DNA of 64,000 nt from Roseinatronobacter ekhonensis (GCF_900499075.1 NZ_UIHC01000009.1:1-64000), one strand, 5' to 3'; shown: positions 35,029 through 43,706, counted from the first letter of the stretch. Program-made: numbers and translations. The notes: generated from the letters alone by a model not told the origin.

Positions 35029-36009
35029 CTACGAGGTCGGGCCGGTCTGCGCGACCAGAGCAATATCGCTCGGGCTAAGGGTTCCGGCATTTGCAACAGT
35101 CGCCATAACATTCCCGTCTATGCGGATTTCGGCAAGTCCGGGCGTGTCGGCGGCGAAGGTGATAGACAATTCTGGCAGCCCTTGTGCTGGATCGTAGCTG
35201 AGTTGGATCTGATCCTCATCCGCTGCGTAGTCGAGGATATGCGCGGGACCGTCCGCCCCAGGCATCGCGCCAGGCAGCAGGAAAATATCGTCGCCCGCGC
35301 CACCGTGAAGCTGGTTTCCGGCGCCCGCTTGCAACAGGTCACTGCCATTGCCACCGTTCAAAAAGCTGCTTCCGGCCTGCCCAAGCAAAGTATCATCCCC
35401 GTCGCCCGCCATAACAGTGTTGTCGCCCGATCCGGCGATCATCAGATCATGGCCAAGGCCACCAATCAGGGTGTCATTGCCCGCGCCCCCCAATAGGGTG
35501 TCGTCGCCGTCGCCGCCGATCAGGCTGTCATCCCCCGCGCCGCCGTCAAGCCAGTCATTGCCGCCATGGCCGGCCAAACTGTCATGGCCCCCATTGCCGG
35601 CGATCACATCATCCAGTGCAGCGCCACGCAGCGTGTTGTCGTTTTCGTCACCAGCCAGCGTTTGGAATGTGTCCGGTTCCGGGTCGGGAAACACGTCAGA
35701 GCTGTGCACGCGCAGGCCAAGCCCGTCGAACAATCCCATTGCCGGATCATCCGAGGGCGGGTCGGCGGCGCCCACATCACTGCTCGGGGGTGTCGCGCCC
35801 TGGCCACCATCTGCCACCTCGCCTGGGTCATCATCCGGGAACCCTGTTGCGATGCCGGAAAACCCGTTCGGCGCGCCGCTGTCATCATCTTCGTCTTGCG
35901 GGTCATCATCCGTGTCATCCGCATTTCCGGCACCGAATCCCTGTGCCGTAAACAGGTCACTGGCCGACAGCGCCGTCATGCTTCCCAGCAATCCCAAGAG
36001 TAACCACAT
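35029..36009 (-). CDS. RTX-type calcium-binding repeat protein
   Basis: A protein of 326 residues. An N-terminal hydrophobic segment (MWLLLGLLGSMTALSA) is followed by an Asp/Glu/Gly/Pro-rich region to about residue 115. About eight nonapeptide repeats of the GGxGxDxLx type follow, such as GGAGDDSLIGGDGDDTLLGG (residues about 125-245), which fold as a Ca2+-binding parallel beta-roll. A C-terminal domain with YAADEDQIQLSYD matches the usual C-cap. No enzyme domain is present. RTX proteins are usually exported by type I secretion; no transporter genes are nearby. The N-terminal hydrophobic segment is unusual for a type I substrate and suggests anchoring instead. Confidence 0.85.
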   Translation of the reverse strand: MWLLLGLLGSMTALSASDLFTAQGFGAGNADDTDDDPQDEDDDSGAPNGFSGIATGFPDDDPGEVADGGQGATPPSSDVGAADPPSDDPAMGLFDGLGLRVHSSDVFPDPEPDTFQTLAGDENDNTLRGAALDDVIAGNGGHDSLAGHGGNDWLDGGAGDDSLIGGDGDDTLLGGAGNDTLIGGLGHDLMIAGSGDNTVMAGDGDDTLLGQAGSSFLNGGNGSDLLQAGAGNQLHGGAGDDIFLLPGAMPGADGPAHILDYAADEDQIQLSYDPAQGLPELSITFAADTPGLAEIRIDGNVMATVANAGTLSPSDIALVAQTGPTS

Positions 36010-36071
36010 AGAGGCACGCCTTTCTTTTCTACCCCCATACTCTCATATTCCGGTTATGTTCCGAAGGCTTA

Positions 36072-36100
36072 TTGCAAGATTACCCTATGCTATCTGTATA
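36072..36100 (+). promoter_or_regulatory. Probable rpsO promoter
   Basis: -35 TTGCAA (36072-36077) and -10 TGTATA (36095-36100), separated by 17 bases in an AT-rich island. Transcription from here would give an rpsO leader of about 150 bases. Position is read from the sequence; activity is inferred. Confidence 0.5.
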
Positions 36101-36108
36101 TTTGGTTA

Positions 36109-36148
36109 ACGGTCGCGGCCGTCTATTTCCCCTTTCCTTCGCGACCGT
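36109..36148 (+). promoter_or_regulatory. Inverted repeat in the rpsO leader
   Basis: Perfect 9-bp repeat ACGGTCGCG / CGCGACCGT with a 22-base pyrimidine-rich loop, in the inferred rpsO leader. S15 commonly represses its own translation by binding structured leaders that differ between lineages, so this is a candidate site. Confidence 0.4.
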
Positions 36149-36257
36149 GATCAGCTATTGCCTCGCCCTGCGGTGCCCTGTGTGCCGCGCCTAGCTGGCC
36201 TTGCTGGACGACATCCCGGCATGCGCCGTATCCGACCACTTTTTGAAGGAGTTCCCG

Positions 36258-36527
36258 ATGTCGATCACAGCCGAAGACAAAGACGCAACCATCAAGCAAT
36301 TCGCCCGCGCCGAGGGTGACACCGGTTCGCCCGAAGTGCAGGTTGCCGTGCTGACCAAGCGCATCACCAACCTGACCGAGCATTTCAAGACGCACAAGAA
36401 AGACAACCATTCCCGCCGCGGCCTGCTGAAGCTGGTCGCCACGCGCCGGAAGCTGTTGGACTACCTGCGCGGCAAGGATGAAGCGCGCTACCGTGTTCTG
36501 ATCGCAAAGCTTGGCATTCGCCGCTAA
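36258..36527 (+). CDS. rpsO: 30S ribosomal protein S15
   Basis: 89 residues, full length. [36 protein letters not shown] and [12 protein letters not shown] are invariant parts of S15, which binds the three-way junction of the 16S rRNA central domain. Start ATG 36258 with AAGGAG upstream. pnp is not seen next to it; downstream is a terminator and a convergent TetR gene. Confidence 0.98.
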   Translation: MSITAEDKDATIKQFARAEGDTGSPEVQVAVLTKRITNLTEHFKTHKKDNHSRRGLLKLVATRRKLLDYLRGKDEARYRVLIAKLGIRR

Positions 36528-36551
36528 GCAATCGAAACACACTGCTTGCAG

Positions 36552-36575
36552 CGCCCGCCCTTTGGCGGGCGTTTT
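36552..36575 (+). terminator. Rho-independent terminator after rpsO
   Basis: Perfect 8-bp stem CGCCCGCC / GGCGGGCG with a 4-base loop, followed by TTTT, 24 bases after the rpsO stop. Confidence 0.92.
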
Positions 36576-36585
36576 GCGTGCGGGG

Positions 36586-37182
36586 TTATTGCAGGCGCTC
36601 GAACCCTCCAAGGAAAATATCCGTGGCAATGTCGGCATAATCGGTGCGGGTGACAGGCCCACCGTCGCGGAACCACATATAGGCCCAGTTCATCATCCCG
36701 AACAGCGACATGGTCACCGCAGTCAGGATGGGGCGTTCATGGTCGATCTGGGGATGGATGGCACGAATTACCGTCGAGAATCTTCGCACGATGCCGCGTT
36801 CCAACATGACGATCACCTGACGCTGGTCAGCCGCCAAAGCGCGTGTGCCGTTCAACTGAACCATATGGTAATCATCGGCGTCGCGATACTGTTCCAGCAC
36901 CGCATGGACCAGCGCGCGCAACCTGTCGCGCGGTGGCAGCTTGGTATCTTCGGCAGCCGCGATAGCGGCGTCGAGTTCGGTCAGATGCGTGCGGATGATG
37001 TCAAAGATCAGTGCATCCTTGCCCGGATAATAGTGGTAGAGCAGCGCCTTGGACATATCGGCACGGGTTGCGATCTGCGCCATGGACGCCTTGTCCATCC
37101 CCGCCTCGGCAAACACCGCCGCCGCCGCGCGCAGGATGGCACGTTGCTTTGCTTCGAAATCGCGGGCGCGCGAGCGGGCCAT
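36586..37182 (-). CDS. TetR family regulator of the paaG-paaI-paaK operon
   Basis: A protein of 198 residues. The N-terminal helix-turn-helix contains RAAAAVFAEAGMDKASMAQIA and ADMSKALLYHYYPGKDALIF, the TetR consensus. The C-terminal ligand domain has no assignable ligand, but the gene sits one base after paaK in the same operon, so a phenylacetyl-CoA or related CoA ester is likely. A matching palindrome lies before paaG, the first gene of this operon. Start ATG 37182 (MARSRARDF); the open frame runs upstream into paaK. Confidence 0.88.
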   Translation of the reverse strand: MARSRARDFEAKQRAILRAAAAVFAEAGMDKASMAQIATRADMSKALLYHYYPGKDALIFDIIRTHLTELDAAIAAAEDTKLPPRDRLRALVHAVLEQYRDADDYHMVQLNGTRALAADQRQVIVMLERGIVRRFSTVIRAIHPQIDHERPILTAVTMSLFGMMNWAYMWFRDGGPVTRTDYADIATDIFLGGFERLQ

Positions 37183-37183
37183 G

Positions 37184-38497
37184 TCAATTCGCCTTGGGGC
37201 GGTTGTCGAGCACGCGCTTCGCCTTACCCTCGGACCGGGGCGCGCCGCCGGGGGCATGGACAACCACCCTTGCGGTGACGCCAAGGGTTGATTTGACATG
37301 ATGCGCCAATTCGCGTGTGCTGGCAGACAGCGCATCCTCGGTTGCTGCGTTGGGCCCGGCCTCTGCATGGATGATCATCTCGTCCATCCGGCCCGCGCGG
37401 GTCAGCTCGATCTGGAAATGGGGCGCAAGGCCGGCGCATTTCAGGATCTGCTCTTCCACCTGCGTCGGGAAAATGTTCACCCCACGCAAGATAATCATGT
37501 CGTCGCTGCGCCCGGTGATCTTCTCTATCCGCCGCATGGACCGCGCGGTGCCGGGCAGCAGCCGTGTCAGGTCGCGTGTGCGGTAGCGGATGATCGGCAG
37601 CCCTTCCTTGGTCAGGGTGGTAAACACCAACTCGCCCATTTCACCATCGGGCAAGACTTCGCCCGTCGCGGGGTCAATGATCTCTGGGTAGAAATGATCC
37701 TCCCACAGGTGCAGCCCGTCCTTGGTTTCCACGCATTCCTGCGCTACGCCCGGACCCATCACTTCGGACAGGCCGTAGATGTCCACCGCATGCATGTCGA
37801 ACGCCTGTTCGATTTCGGCGCGCATGGCATTGGTCCACGGCTCTGCGCCAAAAATGCCCACCGCTAGCGAACTGTCTCGCGGGTCAAGCCCCGCCTTGTG
37901 GAAGGCATCGAGGATGGACAGCATGTAGCTGGGCGTCACCATGATGACGCGCGGTTTGAAATCCGTAATCAGCGTGACCTGCCGTTCGGTCATACCGCCC
38001 GACACCGGCACCACCGTGCAGCCCAGCCGCTCCGCCCCGTAATGCGCGCCAAGCCCGCCGGTGAACAGCCCGTATCCATAGGCCACATGCACGATGTCGC
38101 CTTTGCGGCCACCGGCCGCGCGGATGGAGCGCGCGACCAGGTCGGCCCAACGGTCGATATCGCCTTGGGTATATCCAACCACCGTGGGCTTACCCGTCGT
38201 GCCAGAGGAGGCGTGCAACCGGACAAGCTGCTCGCGCGGGGTGGCAAACATGCCGAACGGATAGGTGTCGCGCAGGTCGGTTTTCACCGTGAAGGGGAAT
38301 TTCGCAAGGTCCGCCAAGCTGTGCAGATCATCGGGGTGGACACCTGCCGCATCAAACTTGGCGCGGTAGAAGGCCGACCCGTTATAGGCGTGGTTCAGCG
38401 ACCATTTGAGCCGTTCCAGTTGCAGCGCGGCGATCTCATCGCGCGAGGCGGTTTCAATCGGGTCCAGATCGCCCGGTTTGGGGGACAGGTCTTCCAT
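37184..38497 (-). CDS. paaK: Phenylacetate--CoA ligase
   Basis: A 437-residue adenylate-forming enzyme converting phenylacetate, ATP and CoA to phenylacetyl-CoA. HASSGTTGKPTVVGYTQGD is the P-loop-like motif, YGLSEVMGPG the conserved Tyr motif, and YRTRDLTRLLPG the hinge. The N-terminal part FYRAKFDAAGVHPDD is typical. The gene begins two bases after the paaI stop and is followed one base later by the tetR start. Confidence 0.96.
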   Translation of the reverse strand: MEDLSPKPGDLDPIETASRDEIAALQLERLKWSLNHAYNGSAFYRAKFDAAGVHPDDLHSLADLAKFPFTVKTDLRDTYPFGMFATPREQLVRLHASSGTTGKPTVVGYTQGDIDRWADLVARSIRAAGGRKGDIVHVAYGYGLFTGGLGAHYGAERLGCTVVPVSGGMTERQVTLITDFKPRVIMVTPSYMLSILDAFHKAGLDPRDSSLAVGIFGAEPWTNAMRAEIEQAFDMHAVDIYGLSEVMGPGVAQECVETKDGLHLWEDHFYPEIIDPATGEVLPDGEMGELVFTTLTKEGLPIIRYRTRDLTRLLPGTARSMRRIEKITGRSDDMIILRGVNIFPTQVEEQILKCAGLAPHFQIELTRAGRMDEMIIHAEAGPNAATEDALSASTRELAHHVKSTLGVTARVVVHAPGGAPRSEGKAKRVLDNRPKAN

Positions 38498-38499
38498 GG

Positions 38500-38937
38500 C
38501 TAAGCCTCCTCGCCCAGATGAGTGCCTTTGATGCTGCGGCTATGGCCGCGAAACTCTGCAACGATGGTGCCGTCCGCATCGGTCACGCGCACATCGTAAA
38601 TGCCGGATCGGCCACGACGGCTAATCTCTTGCGCCGTGGCGGTCAGCTTTGTGCCGCGCGAAACGGGGTTCAGGAAACTGACCGCGCAATGCTGCGCCAC
38701 AACGCGCTGATTGTAGCTGTTGCAGGCAAAGGCAAAAGCGCTATCGGCCAGCGTGAAGATATAGCCGCCATGGCACATGCCGTGGCCATTGGTCATGTCG
38801 CCAGTGATGGTCATCGACAGGGTCGCGGTGCCCGGGCCAACGGCGTCCAGCACCATGCCCAACCGCTGGCTGGCGCTGTCATCATTCCACATGGCGCGCG
38901 CGCAGGCCTCGGCCATCTCTTGCGGGGTCATACTCAT
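38500..38937 (-). CDS. paaI: Hydroxyphenylacetyl-CoA thioesterase PaaI
   Basis: A hot-dog-fold thioesterase of 145 residues that releases CoA from dead-end hydroxyphenylacetyl-CoA in the Paa pathway. NGHGMCHGGYIFTLADSAFAF is the active-site region (HGG and the following Asp), and NQRVVAQHCAVSFLNPV is typical of PaaI. Start ATG 38937 overlaps the paaG stop by four bases; a second ATG two codons later is possible. Confidence 0.94.
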   Translation of the reverse strand: MSMTPQEMAEACARAMWNDDSASQRLGMVLDAVGPGTATLSMTITGDMTNGHGMCHGGYIFTLADSAFAFACNSYNQRVVAQHCAVSFLNPVSRGTKLTATAQEISRRGRSGIYDVRVTDADGTIVAEFRGHSRSIKGTHLGEEA

Positions 38938-39725
38938 TGGCCCATGAACCTTGCTTCGCGTTTTTCAAGAAAAGCGGTGACGCCTTCGGCATAGTCATCC
39001 GACGCGCCCGCGCGGCGCTGGTAGTCCTGTTCAAGGTCAAGCTGCGCATCAAGACTGTTTGTAGCGGCGGCCTGCATGGCCTGCTTGGTCAGGCCAAAGC
39101 CATAGGTCGGCCCCTCGGCCAGTTTCAACGCCAGCGCGCGGGCTTCTGCCATCAGGTCAGCATCCGGCACCGCGCGCCAGATCATCCCCCACTCGGCGGC
39201 CTGTGTGGCGGAAAGCGGTTCCCCCGTCAGCGCCAACGCCTTCGCGCGCGCCTCGCCCAGCAAGCGTGGCAAGGACCAAGAGCCGCCCGCATCGGGCACC
39301 AACCCCAGCTTTGCAAAGGACTGGACAAAGCGCGCTTTGTCCGACGCCAGAACAATGTCGCAGGCCAGCGCGATATTCGCCCCTGCCCCAGCCGCAACGC
39401 CGTTGACAGCCGCAACGACCGGCTTGGGCAGTGCGCGGAGCGCACGGATCAGCGGGTTGTAATAGGTGCCGATGGTCGCGCCCAGATCAGGCCTTGGCCC
39501 GCCCTTGCGCGGGTCGCGGTCGCCCAGGTCCTGCCCTGCGCAAAACGCGCGCCCGGCCCCGGTTAGCAGCACGGCGCGGACAGCAGAATCCTGCGACGCG
39601 CGATCGATCTGCGCACGCAACGCCATATGCATATAGGGTGTGAAGGCGTTCAGCTTGTCGGGCCGGTTCAGAACCAGCTCCAACACACCGGCATCCAACC
39701 GGTGCAGCACCAACTCGTCAGTCAT
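38934..39725 (-). CDS. paaG: 2-(1,2-epoxy-1,2-dihydrophenyl)acetyl-CoA isomerase
   Basis: A crotonase-family enzyme of 263 residues that converts the ring epoxide to the oxepin-CoA. LNRPDKLNAFT, AGRAFCAGQDLGDRDP (oxyanion-hole loop), NGVAAGAGANIALACDI and the second catalytic loop KLGLVPDAGGSWSLPRLLG with its conserved Asp match PaaG. Start ATG 39725 (MTDEL) with GGGAGGAG upstream. First gene of the operon paaG-paaI-paaK-tetR. Confidence 0.93.
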   Translation of the reverse strand: MTDELVLHRLDAGVLELVLNRPDKLNAFTPYMHMALRAQIDRASQDSAVRAVLLTGAGRAFCAGQDLGDRDPRKGGPRPDLGATIGTYYNPLIRALRALPKPVVAAVNGVAAGAGANIALACDIVLASDKARFVQSFAKLGLVPDAGGSWSLPRLLGEARAKALALTGEPLSATQAAEWGMIWRAVPDADLMAEARALALKLAEGPTYGFGLTKQAMQAAATNSLDAQLDLEQDYQRRAGASDDYAEGVTAFLEKREARFMGQ

Positions 39726-39766
39726 GGGCCACTCTCCTCCCAGAGATATGTGAGATTTGCATAGGC

Positions 39767-39780
39767 TGACCGATCGGTCA
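39767..39780 (-). promoter_or_regulatory. Perfect TetR-type palindrome before paaG
   Basis: TGACCGATCGGTCA, a perfect 14-bp palindrome about 42 bases upstream of the paaG start. On the minus strand it begins with TTGACC, a good -35, with AAATCT 17 bases further as a possible -10, so a bound repressor would block RNA polymerase. The operon ends with a tetR gene, the obvious candidate to bind it. Confidence 0.65.
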
Positions 39781-39894
39781 ATTCTGTTTATGGAGGAGCA
39801 CATCGACCACGCACCAGCCTGTTGACGGCACGCTCTGGACATTTGGGGCGACGCCAAGGCACAACATTCCAGCACGCCGCGAAAGGGATGCAGG

Positions 39895-40917
39895 ATGGAG
39901 ATTTCAACACTGGCGAAGGCTGTCTTGCGCGGCGAACGACGCGCGCTGGCGCGAGCGATCACGCTGGCCGAAAGCGGGCGGGCGGATCATCGCGCGCAGG
40001 CCACCGAACTGCTGGAGGCGTTGGGCCAGAGCGGGCGGCAGGCCATCCGCATCGGGTTGTCGGGCACACCGGGCGTCGGCAAATCCACTTTCATCGAGTC
40101 GTTCGGGCTGATGCTGATAGATCAGGGCTTGCGCGTGGCGGTGTTGGCGGTGGACCCGTCCAGCAAACGCACCGGCGGGTCGATCCTTGGTGACAAAACC
40201 CGCATGGACCACCTGTCGCGCGCACCCGAGGCGTTCATCCGCCCCAGCCCCAGCCAGTCGCATCTGGGCGGCGTGGCGCGCCGCACGCGCGACGCAGTGG
40301 CGCTGTGCGAAGCGGCAGGCTTTGACGTGGTGCTGGTGGAAACCGTGGGAGTTGGCCAGTCGGAAACCGTGGTTGCGGACCTGTCGGACGTGTTTTTGCT
40401 GCTGCTGGCCCCGGCAGGCGGCGATGAATTGCAGGGCGTGAAACGCGGGATCATGGAAGCTGCCGACATGATCGTGGTCAACAAGGCCGATGGCGATCTG
40501 AAAGCGACGGCCACCCGCACCTGTGCCGATTATTCGGGCGCCTTGCGCCTGCTGCGCAAAAGGCCCGAAGACCCGGAAGGCTTTCCAAAGGCGATGACGG
40601 TTTCCGCGCTGGAAAACAACGGGCTGCCGGGCGTGTGGGACGAAATTATGGCGCTGGTGGACTGGCGGCGCGCGCATGGGCACTGGGACCGCCGCCGCGC
40701 CGAACAGGCCCGCCGCTGGTTCGAGGAAGAGCTGCGCGAAACCGTGCTGGCCCGCCTGCAAACGCCCGAAGCGCGCCAGATGGGTGCCAATCTGGGCGCA
40801 CAGGTTGAAGCGGGACAGATCGCACCTGCGCGCGCGGCGCAAACCATGCTGGCCGCAATCTGGCCAGAGATCGCAGACACACCGGAATCGCTTGACGCGC
40901 CACAGGATAGCGCCTAA
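39895..40917 (+). CDS. meaB: Methylmalonyl-CoA mutase-associated GTPase MeaB
   Basis: A G3E-family GTPase of 340 residues, chaperone for adenosylcobalamin-dependent acyl-CoA mutases. P-loop GTPGVGKST (57-65), [39 protein letters not shown] and VVNKADGD are the family motifs. It loads and protects the cobalamin cofactor of methylmalonyl- or ethylmalonyl-CoA mutase. No mutase gene is in the window. It is divergent from paaG. Start ATG 39895 with CAGGATGG-type sequence close upstream; the ribosome site is weak. Confidence 0.95.
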   Translation: MEISTLAKAVLRGERRALARAITLAESGRADHRAQATELLEALGQSGRQAIRIGLSGTPGVGKSTFIESFGLMLIDQGLRVAVLAVDPSSKRTGGSILGDKTRMDHLSRAPEAFIRPSPSQSHLGGVARRTRDAVALCEAAGFDVVLVETVGVGQSETVVADLSDVFLLLLAPAGGDELQGVKRGIMEAADMIVVNKADGDLKATATRTCADYSGALRLLRKRPEDPEGFPKAMTVSALENNGLPGVWDEIMALVDWRRAHGHWDRRRAEQARRWFEEELRETVLARLQTPEARQMGANLGAQVEAGQIAPARAAQTMLAAIWPEIADTPESLDAPQDSA

Positions 40918-40936
40918 GAGCAGCCATCGAGTTTCA

Positions 40937-40962
40937 GGCCCTCGCTTCGCGGGGCCGGTTTT
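40937..40962 (+). terminator. Rho-independent terminator after meaB
   Basis: Hairpin GGCCC-T-CGC / GCG-GGGCC with loop TTC and a single bulged T, followed by GGTTTTATTT, 20 bases after the meaB stop. Confidence 0.8.
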
Positions 40963-41008
40963 ATTTGTGCAGGCCCGCTGGCCAGCCCGAGACAACGAGG
41001 AAAAACCC

Positions 41009-41296
41009 ATGTCGCGCCGTTGCGAACTGACCGGAAAAGGCCCGATCACGGGCAACAATGTAAGCCACGCCAACAACAAGACGAAGCGACGCTTCTTGCC
41101 GAACCTGCAAGACGTGTCTTTGCAGTCCGAGGCTCTGGGCCGTAGTTTCAAGCTGCGCGTGTCCTCTGCCGCGCTGCGCTCGGTCGATCACCGTGGCGGT
41201 CTGGATGCCTATCTGGCCCGCGCAAAGGACGAAGAACTGTCGTCCAGCGCGCTGAAAATCAAGCGCGATCTGGTAAAAGCAGCAACCGCTGCCTAA
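41009..41296 (+). CDS. rpmB: 50S ribosomal protein L28
   Basis: 95 residues. [29 protein letters not shown] is the usual start (Cys-containing alphaproteobacterial form), with [13 protein letters not shown] and [16 protein letters not shown]. Start ATG 41009 with GAGG upstream. It is a single-gene unit bounded by terminators. Confidence 0.97.
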   Translation: MSRRCELTGKGPITGNNVSHANNKTKRRFLPNLQDVSLQSEALGRSFKLRVSSAALRSVDHRGGLDAYLARAKDEELSSSALKIKRDLVKAATAA

Positions 41297-41321
41297 GCGC
41301 CAAGGCGTGACACGACCGATT

Positions 41322-41345
41322 GCCCCCGGCCCGACCGGGGCTTTT
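41322..41345 (+). terminator. Rho-independent terminator after rpmB
   Basis: Hairpin GCCCC-C-GG / CC-GGGGC with a short loop and one bulged C, followed by TTTT, 25 bases after the rpmB stop. Confidence 0.85.
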
Positions 41346-41408
41346 GCGTTGCAAAGGGTTGCTTGCCCCGTTGCAATCTGACGCGATCCGCCGTTAAAGG
41401 GCGTCGCG

Positions 41409-41485
41409 GGTCCCGTAGCTCAACTGGATAGAGCAGCCGACTTCTAATCGGCAGGTTGAGGGTTCAAGTCCTTCCGGGATCGCCA
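41409..41485 (+). tRNA. tRNA-Arg(TCT)
   Basis: 77 bases including an encoded CCA. Acceptor GGTCCCG pairs with CGGGATC (one GU). The anticodon stem GCCGA/TCGGC encloses CTTCTAA with anticodon TCT. The D-arm has TAGCTCAACTGGATAGAGCA and the T-arm GGTTCAAGTCC. Confidence 0.96.
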
Positions 41486-41519
41486 CCTGCCCCATTTGCC
41501 CCCAAGGAACAGCCCGACC

Positions 41520-43595
41520 ATGTTAACCCCGATCTCCGAGGCGCTTGCAGAGCGTGGCTATGATACGCTTACCCCTGTGCAACAGGAGGTCAGCGCGCCC
41601 GAGCTGGCGGGGCAAGATCTGCTTGTGTCGGCGCAGACCGGGTCGGGCAAAACCGTGGGATTCGGGCTCGCCATTGCCCCCACGCTGCTGGACGATACGG
41701 GCCAATTCGGCCCCGCCGCGGCCCCTCTGGCCCTGATCATTGCCCCGACGCGTGAATTGGCTAGCCAGGTCATGCGCGAATTGACATGGCTTTATTCCCG
41801 CACGGGCGCGGTTGTCACATCCTGCGTCGGCGGCATGGACATGCGCACCGAGCGCCGCGCGCTGGAGCGGGGCGCGCATATTGTCGTCGGCACTCCGGGC
41901 CGGTTGCGCGATCATATTGAGCGCAACGCACTGGACCTCGGCGAATTGCGTGCCGTGGTGCTGGACGAGGCCGACGAGATGCTGGACATGGGCTTCCGCG
42001 AGGATCTGGAATTCATGCTGGGTGAAGCGCCGGAAACGCGCCGCACGCTGCTATTCTCGGCCACGGTCCCGCCGACCATTGCGAAACTTGCGCAGCAATA
42101 CCAGCGCGACGCGCAGCGCATCAGCACGCTGGGCGGCACCAAGCAACACAGCGATATTGAATATCAGGCCGTGCGCGTGGCGCAGTCGGACGTGGACAAC
42201 GCCATCTTCAACCTGCTGCGCTTTCACCATGACGAAAGCGCGTTGGTCTTTGCCAACACGCGCGCCATGGTCAGCCATCTGACTGCGCGACTGGCCAATC
42301 GCGGCTTGCAGGTGGTCAGCCTGTCGGGCGAGCTAAGCCAGACCGAACGCACCCACGCGCTGCAAGCCATGCGCGATGGGCGCGCGCGGGTCTGCGTGGC
42401 CACCGATGTCGCGGCGCGTGGCATCGATCTGCCCAAGCTGAACCTGGTCATCCATGCCGAATTGCCGACCAATACCGAAAGCCTGCTGCACCGCTCTGGC
42501 CGGACCGGGCGCGCAGGTCGCAAGGGCATTTCGGCGCTTATCGTGCCGCCCAAGGGCCGCGCGCGCGCAGAACGCATTCTGAAATGGGCCAAGATCAGTG
42601 CCGAATGGGTAGAGGCCCCTTCGGTCGAGGATATTTTGGCGCGTGACGAGGAGCGGCTGCTATCAGATCCCGTCTGGTCCGAGGATGCCACCGAGATCGA
42701 GGCCGCTTTCGCCGAGAAACTGCTGGCCCGCTACACACCCGCACAGATCGCGGCGGCCTATCTGCGGCTGTCGCAGTCGCGCCACGCTGCACCCGAAGAC
42801 CTGCTGCCGGCCGACACCAAGCCCATGCGCCGCGAAAAAGCGCCCTTTGGTCCCAGCCGTTGGGTTGCGCTGTCGGTGGGCCGCGCAGAGCGGGCAGAGG
42901 CGCGTTGGCTGTTGCCGCTTCTGTGCCGCACCGGGGGGCTGGACAAGGACGCCATTGGCGCAATCCGTGTTCAGGATTCGGAAACCTATGTCGAGATCGC
43001 CGCGCCGAGTTTGGAAAGCTTCATCGCCGGTCTGGGCGATGGTGGAACGCTGGAGGACGGCGTCACCGCACGGCTGATGGACAGCGCGCCCGACCTGCAA
43101 TCAGGCCCGCGACCTGCCCGACCGGACCGGCCAGAGCGCCCGGCCGGGCAGGCACGCCCCGAACGGCCCGCACCCCGACCACGGGATGAGCGGTCGGACA
43201 AGCCATCCGGCGCGAAGCCGAAATGGGACAAGCACAAGGCCGACCGCCCCTATGGCGACAAGCCCAAGCCGCGCGATAACGGCGCTGTAAAGCCATATGA
43301 AAAACGGCCCGCCCCTGCCGCGCGCGACGACCGCCCCAAGCGGGCCGACGCACCCGCCAAGTATGAGCGCGCGGCGCCCCGCAAATCACGCGATGACGCG
43401 CCCAAATCCAAGGGATACAAGGGCAAACCCGAAAGCACGTCTTTTGCAAAGCCCTCGGGCAAACCGAAAGCCAACGCATCGGACGCGCGCGACACGTCGA
43501 AGCGGTTTGTCGCACCGGGCAAGGGCGGGGCGGCAGCGCCCCGCAAACCCCGCGCGAAGCCAAGCGCAAAGCCGGGCCACAAGCCCAAAGGCTGA
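41520..43595 (+). CDS. DEAD-box RNA helicase with long basic tail
   Basis: 691 residues. Motifs: TPVQQE (Q motif), AQTGSGKT (38-45), PTREL, TPGR, DEAD (149-152), SAT, ARGID and HRSGRTGRAG. A DbpA/CsdA-like RNA-binding domain lies at about 465-530 (SRWVALSVGRAERAEARWLL). The last about 160 residues are rich in Lys, Arg, Pro, Asp and Ala with repeated RPxRP and KP units, probably disordered and RNA-binding. It resembles CsdA/DeaD helicases acting on ribosome assembly and mRNA decay at low temperature. Start ATG 41520 with AAGGAA upstream. Confidence 0.92.
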   Translation: MLTPISEALAERGYDTLTPVQQEVSAPELAGQDLLVSAQTGSGKTVGFGLAIAPTLLDDTGQFGPAAAPLALIIAPTRELASQVMRELTWLYSRTGAVVTSCVGGMDMRTERRALERGAHIVVGTPGRLRDHIERNALDLGELRAVVLDEADEMLDMGFREDLEFMLGEAPETRRTLLFSATVPPTIAKLAQQYQRDAQRISTLGGTKQHSDIEYQAVRVAQSDVDNAIFNLLRFHHDESALVFANTRAMVSHLTARLANRGLQVVSLSGELSQTERTHALQAMRDGRARVCVATDVAARGIDLPKLNLVIHAELPTNTESLLHRSGRTGRAGRKGISALIVPPKGRARAERILKWAKISAEWVEAPSVEDILARDEERLLSDPVWSEDATEIEAAFAEKLLARYTPAQIAAAYLRLSQSRHAAPEDLLPADTKPMRREKAPFGPSRWVALSVGRAERAEARWLLPLLCRTGGLDKDAIGAIRVQDSETYVEIAAPSLESFIAGLGDGGTLEDGVTARLMDSAPDLQSGPRPARPDRPERPAGQARPERPAPRPRDERSDKPSGAKPKWDKHKADRPYGDKPKPRDNGAVKPYEKRPAPAARDDRPKRADAPAKYERAAPRKSRDDAPKSKGYKGKPESTSFAKPSGKPKANASDARDTSKRFVAPGKGGAAAPRKPRAKPSAKPGHKPKG

Positions 43596-43608
43596 GATAC
43601 ACGACCAG

Positions 43609-43636
43609 AGGCTGCCATTTCGGCGGCTTCTTTTTT
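43609..43636 (+). terminator. Terminator after the DEAD-box helicase
   Basis: Stem AGGCTGCC / GGCGGCTT (two GU pairs) with loop ATTTC, followed by CTTTTTT, 14 bases after the helicase stop. Confidence 0.85.
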
Positions 43637-43683
43637 GGCGGGTTGCCAGTTGAACGGTTGTTCAAGACCACGCTGATCCAATG

Positions 43684-43706
43684 TAAAAAGGCGACCAAAG
43701 GCCGCC
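43684..43706 (-). terminator. Terminator of tRNA-Gly (minus strand)
   Basis: On the minus strand, GGCGGCC / GGTCGCC with loop TTT (one GU pair) followed by TTTTT, about 80 bases after the tRNA-Gly end. A wider ATGTAAA / TTTACAT repeat (43681-43714) frames it, which would let it act in both directions. Confidence 0.75.
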
